Shown here one piece after another: positions 1-4,765 of a stretch of DNA of 8,312 nt (its first letter is position 1; each line of letters starts with the position of its first letter). The DNA is from GCA-003244245 sp035276605. Lineage in GTDB: Bacteria > Actinomycetota > Actinomycetes > Mycobacteriales > Pseudonocardiaceae. Location: positions 1 to 8,312 of the forward strand of contig DATELN010000172.1 in assembly GCA_035276605.1 (NCBI GenBank). The letters are read 5' to 3'. A program made the position numbers and the translations under genes. Below the pieces are notes generated by a model that searched no databases, had not been told where the DNA came from, and was given only the letters and a program-made list of their open reading frames with translations.

Positions 1-1
1 C

Positions 2-550
2 ACCACGGGCGAGGAGTGGCAGCTGACCTATGTCGGGCGCAACCGCGCCCGGATGGCATTCATCGATGAGGTCAGCGCACTGGGGCCCGACCGAGTCGAG
101 GTGATCCCCAGCGAGGAGCGCGGGCGGCCCGATCTGGACAAGATCATCGGCTCGGTCGCCGCCGGCACCGCGGTGTACTGCTGCGGGCCAGACCAGTTGC
201 TGACCGGGGTCCGGGAACGAGTCGCCAACCGGCCGGACCTGACGCTGCACACCGAGCTTTTCGCCGGCGGCGGTCCCACCGGTGGCGCGGCATTTCATGT
301 TGAGCTGCGCCGCGCCGGGCGCGTCATCGACGTTCCCGGTGACCGAAGCGTCCTGCAGGCCGTCCGGGATGTCCTTCCCACCGTTGCGTCGGGCTGCGAG
401 CAGGGAATCTGCGGTGCTTGCCGCACCATGGTGTTGGCCGGTGAACCAGATCATCGCGACGAGTTGCTTAGCAGCGCTGAGCGGGCCGCCGGTGCGATGC
501 TGATCTGCGTGTCGCGGGCGCACAGCGACCGCCTCATCCTCGACCTGTAA
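2..550 (+). CDS. PDR/VanB-type oxidoreductase, 3' part (NAD-binding and [2Fe-2S] domains)
   Basis: This is the C-terminal part of a gene whose start lies left of the window; the frame is open from base 2 to the TAA at 548-550. The internal ATG at 53 lies inside the domain and is not the start. The motif YCCGPDQLL, about residues 60-68 of the visible part, matches the end of the NAD(P)-binding domain of phthalate dioxygenase reductase and vanillate demethylase reductase (VanB). A plant-type ferredoxin domain follows, with CEQGICGAC (codons at 395, 410 and 419) and a fourth cysteine at 506. This C-x4-C-x2-C-x28-C pattern ligates a [2Fe-2S] cluster. Proteins of this type carry electrons from NAD(P)H through flavin to the cluster and on to a Rieske oxygenase or another acceptor in the cytosol. 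The flavin domain and any partner oxygenase are outside the window, so the substrate is unknown. The gene converges with bagB across five bases. Confidence 0.88.
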   Translation, partial: TTGEEWQLTYVGRNRARMAFIDEVSALGPDRVEVIPSEERGRPDLDKIIGSVAAGTAVYCCGPDQLLTGVRERVANRPDLTLHTELFAGGGPTGGAAFHVELRRAGRVIDVPGDRSVLQAVRDVLPTVASGCEQGICGACRTMVLAGEPDHRDELLSSAERAAGAMLICVSRAHSDRLILDL

Positions 551-558
551 CCGGGTTA
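546..558. repeat. Short palindrome spanning two convergent stop codons
   Basis: GTAAC and GTTAC arms surround a 3-base centre, and both TAA stops (548-550 plus, 556-558 minus) lie in the palindrome. It is too short to call a terminator, but no other termination signal fits between the two genes. Confidence 0.4.
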
Positions 559-1686
559 CGCCTTCGCTAGCAGGCAGCCGATCTGGCGCAGACCGGGCAG
601 GTCGTGCACGTCGGCGGCCAGCGCTGGCACGGTGACCACCGCGACGGCGGGATGGGCCCGGCGAAACCGGGCCAGCAGCCGGCGTTCCCGTCCGGCCAAT
701 GCAACCCGGTCGGCATGCAGCCGCAGTACCGCCACAGCCAGCGGCGCGTCACCGGATCGCTGCAGGGTGTCGGCCACCGTTTCGGCTCGCGCGGCTGGCA
801 GGTCAGCCAGCACCGGATGGGTACGGTTGAGCACCAGCCCCGCCAGCGGCATCGACTCAGTGGCCAACCGGTCCACGAAGTAGGCCGCCTCGCGAACCGC
901 GTCGGCTTCCGGGGTTGCGATCACCACGAACGCCGTTCCCGGCGCGCGCAGCAGTTGGTAGGTGTCGGTGGCGCGTTCCCGGAATCCGCCGAACATGGTG
1001 TCGAAAGCCTGCACGAACGCCGAGGCGTCGGCCAGCATCTGCCCGCCCAGGATCGTCGAGATAGCCCGGCCGAACAGCCCGAACCCGGCGCCGACCAGCC
1101 GGCGCACGCCCCGGCTACCGGCCCGCGCCGGGGCGGACAGCAGGCGGATCATCCGTCCATCCAGAAACGACGACAGCCGCTGGGGGGCATCCAGAAAATC
1201 CAGCGCCGAGCGCGACGGCGGGGTGTCCACCACAACCAGATCCCATTGCCCGGCCGAGACCAGCTGCCCCAGCTTCTCCATCGCCATGTATTCCTGAGTT
1301 CCGGAAAAGGATGAGGAGATTGCCTGGTAAAAGGGATTCGCGATGATCTGGGCGGCCCGCTCGGGGCTGGCGTGCGCCTGCACCATCTCATCGAAGGTGC
1401 GCCGCATGTCCAGCATCATCGCGTGTAGGGCTCCGCCGGCCAGCTCGATCTCCTTCGTGGACTTGACCAGGCGGGGGTTGTTGGTCAACTCCCGCAGGCC
1501 CATCGACTGGGCCAGCCGCCGCGCCGGATCGATCGTGAGCACCACCACCGATCGGCCACGCTCCGCCGCGCGTAGCGCAAGAGCCGCCGCCGTAGTCGTC
1601 TTGCCCACCCCGCCCGCGCCGCAACACACCACCACCCGGGTGCCGCGGTCGTCCAGCAAGTCGTCGATGTTGAACGAGGAGGTCAT
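556..1686 (-). CDS. bagB: Get3/ArsA-like anion-transporting ATPase (BagB, Rv3680-like)
   Basis: The 376-residue protein belongs to the ArsA/Get3 branch of SIMIBI P-loop ATPases. The Walker A loop is GAGGVGKTT at residues 23-31. A switch-like DTPPSRSALDFLDAP follows at about 154-168, and a nucleotide-base-contacting stretch AGLVLNRTHP lies near residue 280. Walker A has alanine where Get3 and MinD-type proteins have the signature lysine, which bagA keeps. I see no CxxC zinc-binding pair of the eukaryotic Get3 type. The length is near the roughly 386 residues I recall for M. tuberculosis Rv3680. The ATG at 1686 overlaps the bagA stop as ATGA, and AGGGGG four bases upstream (1691-1696) can serve as ribosome binding site. 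The two genes are therefore translationally coupled and probably act as one cytosolic complex. The M. tuberculosis pair has been named BagA/BagB and linked to stress tolerance; the client or substrate here is not evident. Confidence 0.9.
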   Translation of the reverse strand: MTSSFNIDDLLDDRGTRVVVCCGAGGVGKTTTAAALALRAAERGRSVVVLTIDPARRLAQSMGLRELTNNPRLVKSTKEIELAGGALHAMMLDMRRTFDEMVQAHASPERAAQIIANPFYQAISSSFSGTQEYMAMEKLGQLVSAGQWDLVVVDTPPSRSALDFLDAPQRLSSFLDGRMIRLLSAPARAGSRGVRRLVGAGFGLFGRAISTILGGQMLADASAFVQAFDTMFGGFRERATDTYQLLRAPGTAFVVIATPEADAVREAAYFVDRLATESMPLAGLVLNRTHPVLADLPAARAETVADTLQRSGDAPLAVAVLRLHADRVALAGRERRLLARFRRAHPAVAVVTVPALAADVHDLPGLRQIGCLLAKA

Positions 1687-2756
1687 CGAACCCCCTGGTC
1701 GCGCAGCACCTCGGCGAGCTCGTAGATTCCCCCCAGATCGACTCCATCGCCCCCGATATCGGTGAGATCGGGTAACTCGATCAACGGCATGCCGGCGTCG
1801 GCGAGCCGGGCGCGCGCCTGCTGCTCGGCTTGCACCCGCATTGCATGTTCCACGGTTTCGGCGACCAGGCCGTCCACTACCGCAGTGTCCAGACCCAGAT
1901 CGGCGGCGAGCAGCCCAGCGCGGACTCGATCGGCGTCCACCTGGCCGTTAGCGGTAGCTGGATCGCCGGGGGTGGTGGGTGTGACGTGAGCTGGCAGCCG
2001 GGAGGGTCGCGCGCGGTTGATCAGCACCGCGCCAGGGCGCAGATCGGCCAGGTCCAGCTCCGCAACCGTCTCCAGGGTCTCGGCGACCGGCAAGTCCTCT
2101 AGCAGGGTGACCACGTGGACCGAGGTGTCTGCCGAGTGCAGCAGCCGCACCACTCCCTTGCTCTGGCTGTGGATTGGACCTACCTTGGCCAGGTCAGCCA
2201 TTGCCCTGGTGACGTCGAGAAACTTCACCACCCGCCCGGTTGGTGGGGCGTCCAGCACGACCGCGTCGTAACTGTGGACGCCGTCGCGGGCTCGCGTCGT
2301 TGCCTCCTTTACCTTGCCAGTAAGCAGCACGTCCCGCAGTCCGGGCGCGAGCGTGGTGGCGAACTCGATTGCTCCCATCCGGCGCAGCGTGCGACCCGCG
2401 AAGCCCAGGTTGTAGAACATCGCGAAGTACTCCAGCAGCGCCTCTTCAGCATCGACCGCCAGCGCCCGGACTTCACCTCCGCCGGGAGCGACCGCAACGC
2501 GCCGTTCCTGGTACGGCAGCGGTGGGAGATCGAACAAATGCGCAATGCCTTGCCGGCCCTCGACCTCGACCAGCAGCGTTTTTCGGCCTCCGGTGGCCAG
2601 CGCCACGGCCAGCGCAGCGGCCACCGTCGTCTTGCCGGTCCCGCCCTTGCCCGTGACGACATGCAGGCGGGCATGCGTGGGCCACATGTCGGCGAGCCTA
2701 GACGGCTCGTCGACATGTGACCCCACGCTCGTGAGTGCGTAACAGTGTTCCAACAC
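1683..2756 (-). CDS. bagA: Get3/ArsA-like anion-transporting ATPase (BagA, Rv3679-like)
   Basis: This is the paralogous ATPase upstream of bagB. It carries a complete deviant Walker A, GKGGTGKTT (residues 36-44 from the longest start), including the signature lysine. VLDAPPTGRVVKFLD resembles the Get3/ArsA switch II region, and AVLINRARP lies at the expected base-binding position. The C-terminus DGVDLGGIYELAEVLRDQGVR closely resembles Rv3679 as I recall it. The start is uncertain. GTG 2756 gives 357 residues and includes an SVG..PSRL stretch that looks like the start of the M. tuberculosis protein. GTG 2726 gives 347. ATG 2687 gives 334 and lies seven bases after a TAGGCT -10-like hexamer, which would fit a leaderless mRNA. 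None has a convincing Shine-Dalgarno. I list the longest form. Its first third of a hundred codons runs through palindromes. It is probably expressed with bagB as an operon; the stop at 1683 overlaps the bagB start. Confidence 0.88.
   Translation of the reverse strand: MLEHCYALTSVGSHVDEPSRLADMWPTHARLHVVTGKGGTGKTTVAAALAVALATGGRKTLLVEVEGRQGIAHLFDLPPLPYQERRVAVAPGGGEVRALAVDAEEALLEYFAMFYNLGFAGRTLRRMGAIEFATTLAPGLRDVLLTGKVKEATTRARDGVHSYDAVVLDAPPTGRVVKFLDVTRAMADLAKVGPIHSQSKGVVRLLHSADTSVHVVTLLEDLPVAETLETVAELDLADLRPGAVLINRARPSRLPAHVTPTTPGDPATANGQVDADRVRAGLLAADLGLDTAVVDGLVAETVEHAMRVQAEQQARARLADAGMPLIELPDLTDIGGDGVDLGGIYELAEVLRDQGVR
2683..2719. repeat. 16-bp inverted repeat at the bagA 5' end
   Basis: Left arm 2683-2698 and right arm 2704-2719 are separated by a 5-base loop. 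Fifteen of 16 positions are Watson-Crick pairs; the remaining pair, 2692/2710, is G-T, so plus-strand RNA would pair fully with one G-U wobble. The repeat covers the candidate bagA ATG at 2687 and the TAGGCT hexamer on the minus strand (2700 down to 2695). It could be an operator, or a hairpin in the bagA leader. Confidence 0.75.
2695..2700 (-). promoter_or_regulatory. Candidate -10 element for a leaderless bagAB transcript
   Basis: TAGGCT on the minus strand fits the mycobacterial TANNNT -10 consensus and ends seven bases before ATG 2687. The same hexamer occurs six bases before the nth start. If it is used, bagA translation begins at 2687 rather than at the upstream GTG codons. No clear -35 is visible. 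Confidence 0.35.
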
Positions 2757-2773
2757 CGAATGCCACTCACGAG
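2728..2773. repeat. 10-bp inverted repeat with inner palindrome
   Basis: Perfect 10-base arms at 2728-2737 and 2764-2773 enclose 26 bases. In the middle, 2745-2756 is a second palindrome with 5-base arms around CC (GTGTT-CC-AACAC). It shares base 2773 with the next palindrome, so the repeats are packed end to end. Confidence 0.65.
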
Positions 2774-2811
2774 GTCATGAGTGCGCACGCGTAGCGTGCG
2801 CCCTCATGACC
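2773..2811. repeat. 18-position inverted repeat over the DUF4177 gene start
   Basis: Arms 2773-2790 and 2794-2811 pair at 17 of 18 positions (mismatch T2782/C2802) around a 3-base loop. The right arm contains the ATG (2806-2808) of the small gene. In any transcript starting to the left, the start codon would be buried in the hairpin; a leaderless transcript would lack the left arm. Confidence 0.8.
2792..2797 (+). promoter_or_regulatory. Candidate -10 element for the DUF4177-ridA operon
   Basis: TAGCGT fits TANNNT and ends eight bases before the ATG at 2806, so transcription would start at or within about two bases of the start codon. No Shine-Dalgarno precedes the ATG, which fits a leaderless message. 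The hexamer begins in the loop of the palindrome at 2773-2811. Confidence 0.35.
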
Positions 2812-2961
2812 AAATGGGAGTACGCGACGGTACCGCTGTTGACCCATGCCACGAAGCAGATCCTCGATCAATGGGGGGCCGACGGCTGGGAGCTGGTCAC
2901 CGTGATGCCGGGGCCAACCGGTGAGCAGCTGGTGGCATACCTCAAGCGCCCAAAGCAGTGA
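2806..2961 (+). CDS. DUF4177 small protein (Rv3678A-like)
   Basis: This 51-residue gene begins MTKWEYATVPLLTHATKQ and ends in AYLKRPKQ. The pattern of an aromatic WEY near the start, a DGWELV core (about residues 26-31) and a terminal YLKR is typical of the DUF4177 family, which has no assigned biochemical role. It closely resembles the annotated M. tuberculosis Rv3678A in sequence and position. The protein has no signal peptide or membrane segment, so it is probably cytosolic. The stop codon overlaps the GTG of the RidA gene (GTGA, 2958-2961), which implies translational coupling and joint expression. It is too short for many gene finders, but the tight overlap, coding-like codon use and family match make it convincing. 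Confidence 0.9.
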   Translation: MTKWEYATVPLLTHATKQILDQWGADGWELVTVMPGPTGEQLVAYLKRPKQ

Positions 2962-3410
2962 GCTGGTCAGCCCGGCTGACCGAGCTCGGGCTGGTGTTGC
3001 CGCCGGTGGCGACTCCGGCTGGGGCGTACGTGCCTGCGGTGTGCAGCGGGTCGCTCGTCTTTACCGCGGGCCAGCTTCCACTAGTCGGCGGGGCGGTGGC
3101 GGCCACCGGCAAGCTCGGGGCCGAGATCGACACTGCCCTGGGCCAGCAGCTGGCCCGCACCTGCGTGCTCAACGCACTGGCCGCGGTGGACAACCTAGTC
3201 GGTCTTGATGCGGTGGTTCGGGTGGTGAAGGTGGTGGGATTCGTCGCGTCGGCACCCGGATTTGCCGCTCAGCCTGCGGTGCTCAACGGCGCCTCCGAGC
3301 TACTCGGCACCATTTTCGGTGAGGCAGGCGCACATGCCCGGTCGGCCGTCGGTGTTGCGGAGCTTCCGCTGGCCGCACCCGTCGAACTCGAACTCATCGT
3401 CGCAATCTGA
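2958..3410 (+). CDS. RidA/YjgF family protein (Rv3678c-like)
   Basis: The 150-residue protein fits the RidA (YjgF/YER057c/UK114) family. It has the FTAGQLPL strand at residues 35-42, and near the end the conserved block ARSAVGVAELPLAAPVELEL (127-146) with the family arginine at 128. RidA proteins are trimeric and cytosolic. Archetypal members hydrolyse reactive imine/enamine intermediates released by PLP enzymes such as threonine dehydratase and so protect amino-acid metabolism. Many subfamilies lack that activity, so the reaction here is inferred only. The protein is slightly longer than the classical family length of about 130 residues because of an N-terminal helix-like segment. The GTG start overlaps the DUF4177 stop by four bases. 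In M. tuberculosis the next gene downstream is the hydrolase Rv3677c, which is missing here. Confidence 0.88.
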   Translation: MSWSARLTELGLVLPPVATPAGAYVPAVCSGSLVFTAGQLPLVGGAVAATGKLGAEIDTALGQQLARTCVLNALAAVDNLVGLDAVVRVVKVVGFVASAPGFAAQPAVLNGASELLGTIFGEAGAHARSAVGVAELPLAAPVELELIVAI

Positions 3411-3627
3411 CCCACCCTCATCCCGACCTGCTCCCGCCATGGAGACATATCGGGGTTTCACTGACCCATTTCACCCCGATATACGTTCATGTCGGGGTGG
3501 GGGCGGGTGTTAGCGACTACATGCCTACATGATCCGTAAGTGCTACATCGGTCCGGGCTCGCTCGGGGGTTGGTAGCCGTTAAGGGCGCTCGGACCTCGG
3601 GTTGGCGGTACTTGAAGGGCAACCAAC
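3411..3627. other. Convergent intergenic gap; no gene found
   Basis: These 217 bases lie between the ends of the RidA gene and crp. I find no reading frame with family features and no recognisable remnant of an Rv3677c-type metallo-hydrolase. The stretch contains the inverted repeat at 3447-3482, a second copy-like TCGGGGTG run near 3492-3499, and a short direct repeat CTACATG with 8-base spacing around 3517-3532. Confidence 0.6.
3447..3482. terminator. Candidate bidirectional terminator hairpin
   Basis: Perfect 10-base arms ATATCGGGGT (3447-3456) and ACCCCGATAT (3473-3482) surround a 16-base spacer. The site lies 36 bases after the RidA stop and about 145 bases after the crp stop. There is no T tract, which is common for proposed mycobacterial terminators. 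A protein-binding site is an alternative. Confidence 0.4.
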
Positions 3628-4302
3628 TTAGCGGGCGCGGCGGACTAGGCGCTGGGGTTCCAGAATGAGCACGCTCTTGCCTTCCAGGCGCAGCCAGCCG
3701 CGGTGGGCGAAATCGGCGAGTGCCTTGTTCACCGTCTCCCGAGAGGCGCCGACGAGCTGGGCGATCTCCTCCTGGGTGAGGTCGTGGGTTACCCGCAGCG
3801 TGCCCCCTTCCTGGGTACCGAAGTCGTGGGCGAGCTGAAGCAGCGCCTTGGCTACCCGCCCCGGCACATCGGTGAAGATCAGGTCGGCGAGCATGTTGTT
3901 GGTCCGGCGCAGCCGCCGAGCGATCACCCGCAGCAGCTGCTCTGCGATCTCTGGACGTTTGGTGATCCACTCCCGCAACGCGGTGCGGTCCATGGTGACG
4001 GCATGCACCTCGGTCACCGTGGTGGCCGTCGATGTACGAGGGCCTGGGTCGAAGATCGACAGCTCGCCGAACATGTCCGAGGGTCCGAACACGGCGAGTA
4101 GATTCTCCCGGCCGTCGGGCGACCTGCGCCCGATTTTGACCTTGCCCGACAAGATGATGTAAAGCCGGTCACCCAGCTCGCCTTCGGAGAAGATGACGTG
4201 CGCGCGAGGGAAGCTGACCGGTTCCAGCGCAGTTCTCAAATCTTGAACTGCTGACGGGTCGACACCCTGGAAGATGCCGGCCCTGGCCAAGGGGTCGTTC
4301 AC
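3628..4302 (-). CDS. crp: cAMP receptor protein, Crp/FNR-family regulator (Rv3676-like)
   Basis: The 224 residues equal the length of M. tuberculosis Crp. The N-terminal cyclic-nucleotide domain runs from about residue 10 to 115, with the phosphate-binding cassette FGELSIFDPGPRTSTA at 78-93, including E80, R89 and T90. The dimerisation helix covers about 117-143. The C-terminal winged helix has the recognition motif LTQEEIAQLVGASRETVNKA at 175-194, nearly identical to the M. tuberculosis form, so the same TGTGA-N6-TCACA-type operators are expected. The protein is a cytosolic global transcription regulator. GTG 4302 is the start because GGAGG (4309-4313) lies six bases upstream. It follows the small membrane protein gene by 50 bases on the same strand, and a separate promoter is possible in that gap. 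N-terminal and cAMP-domain residues differ more from M. tuberculosis than the DNA-binding domain does. Confidence 0.97.
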   Translation of the reverse strand: MNDPLARAGIFQGVDPSAVQDLRTALEPVSFPRAHVIFSEGELGDRLYIILSGKVKIGRRSPDGRENLLAVFGPSDMFGELSIFDPGPRTSTATTVTEVHAVTMDRTALREWITKRPEIAEQLLRVIARRLRRTNNMLADLIFTDVPGRVAKALLQLAHDFGTQEGGTLRVTHDLTQEEIAQLVGASRETVNKALADFAHRGWLRLEGKSVLILEPQRLVRRAR

Positions 4303-4308
4303 CGCATT

Positions 4309-4313
4309 CCTCC
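4309..4313 (-). promoter_or_regulatory. Shine-Dalgarno of crp
   Basis: GGAGG on the minus strand with a 6-base spacer to GTG 4302 decides the crp start. It is the best ribosome binding site in the window. Confidence 0.75.
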
Positions 4314-4349
4314 AGCCGATCGGTGGGACCTAGCCGATCACATACGGTG

Positions 4350-4355
4350 AGTCTA
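4350..4355 (-). promoter_or_regulatory. Candidate crp -10 element
   Basis: TAGACT on the minus strand fits TANNNT and overlaps the stop codon of the upstream gene. The predicted start would be the A opposite position 4343, giving a 41-base leader. A single TGTGA half-site follows (4342 down to 4338), but its partner half is poor. Confidence 0.3.
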
Positions 4356-4622
4356 AGACTGTTGCTCGACGTGGCGTGCTGGGACTAGGCCGATCTCTTT
4401 TGGGCCGATCTCTTGGGGCGCGGTGCGGCGTAGCCGGCGGCGCCGGAACAGTTCCAGCGCGCCACCGATACCGCTGCGGGCCAGCAACTCGTCCACCTCG
4501 TGGTCTTGCACCCCGAGGTTGTCCCGGGCTGCGAGATAGCGCAGCCGGTGCTCCAGCCGCTCCATCGCCAACGCAAAAAACATAATCAGCACTGGGATGG
4601 CGGCAACAAACCAGATGGTCAT
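4353..4622 (-). CDS. Small single-pass membrane protein (Rv3675-like)
   Basis: The 89-residue protein begins MTIWFVAAIPVLIMFFALAM, a single hydrophobic segment at about residues 3-20. A charged, probably helical cytosolic tail follows, with MERLEHRLRYL and a basic RRRRLRR cluster (59-65). It matches Rv3675, an uncharacterised membrane protein gene upstream of crp in M. tuberculosis, in N-terminal sequence and position; I recall that protein as longer. No enzymatic motif is visible and I assign no function. Near the C-terminus a 15-base tandem duplication encodes QEIGP followed by KEIGL, so the tail may be evolving freely. It lies 50 bases upstream of crp on the same strand and the two may be cotranscribed. 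I chose ATG 4622 because the hydrophobic segment begins right after it; no strong Shine-Dalgarno is visible. Confidence 0.78.
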   Translation of the reverse strand: MTIWFVAAIPVLIMFFALAMERLEHRLRYLAARDNLGVQDHEVDELLARSGIGGALELFRRRRLRRTAPQEIGPKEIGLVPARHVEQQS

Positions 4623-4690
4623 GGTGGGGCGGAATCATGCCCTATTGCTCGCCGGTGCGCACTTCGGGGGTCGGTGGTCGGCGTGGCGGG

Positions 4691-4736
4691 CTGCCCTCAC
4701 CCATGCGACCAGACTGCCCTTACCCATGCGACCAGG
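4691..4736. repeat. 23-base tandem duplication upstream of nth
   Basis: Two head-to-tail units, 4691-4713 and 4714-4736, differ at two positions (C/T at the eighth base and A/G at the last). CTGG then begins what looks like a third unit. Each unit contains ACCCATGCGACCAG. The junction carries CAGACTGCCCTT (4710-4721), which recurs in the inverted repeat after marP. Confidence 0.85.
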
Positions 4737-4753
4737 CTGGATGACGAGGTCCG

Positions 4754-4759
4754 TAGGCT
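4754..4759 (+). promoter_or_regulatory. Leaderless-type -10 element of nth
   Basis: TAGGCT fits TANNNT and spans -12 to -7 relative to the G of the nth GTG at 4766, the spacing known for mycobacterial leaderless promoters. No good Shine-Dalgarno precedes the GTG, which supports transcription starting on the start codon. Confidence 0.5.
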
Positions 4760-4765
4760 GGGCAG

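Larger units (their letters stand above)
4623..4765. other. Divergent intergenic region between the Rv3675-like gene and nth
   Basis: These 143 bases hold the 23-base tandem duplication and the nth -10 candidate listed separately. I see no coding sequence and no clear promoter element for the leftward gene. Confidence 0.6.

Noticed and set aside
604..1314. Long plus-strand open frame (236 codons) opposite bagB
   Set aside because: It is antisense to a gene with clear ATPase motifs, has no family features, and is rich in Gln, Arg and His as expected from reading GC-rich codons on the wrong strand.
2683..2811. CRISPR array or IS terminal repeats
   Set aside because: The palindromes differ in sequence and spacing, with no regular repeat-spacer pattern and no transposase or target-site duplication nearby.
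3458..3970. 170-codon minus-strand open frame at the crp 3' end, checked as a possible hydrolase remnant
   Set aside because: It is a shifted reading of crp that continues into the intergenic gap and shows no metallo-beta-lactamase HxHxDH motif.
4321..4345. Crp operator in front of crp
   Set aside because: Only one TGTGA half is present (minus strand). The partner half at the right spacing does not resemble TCACA, so I do not call a site.
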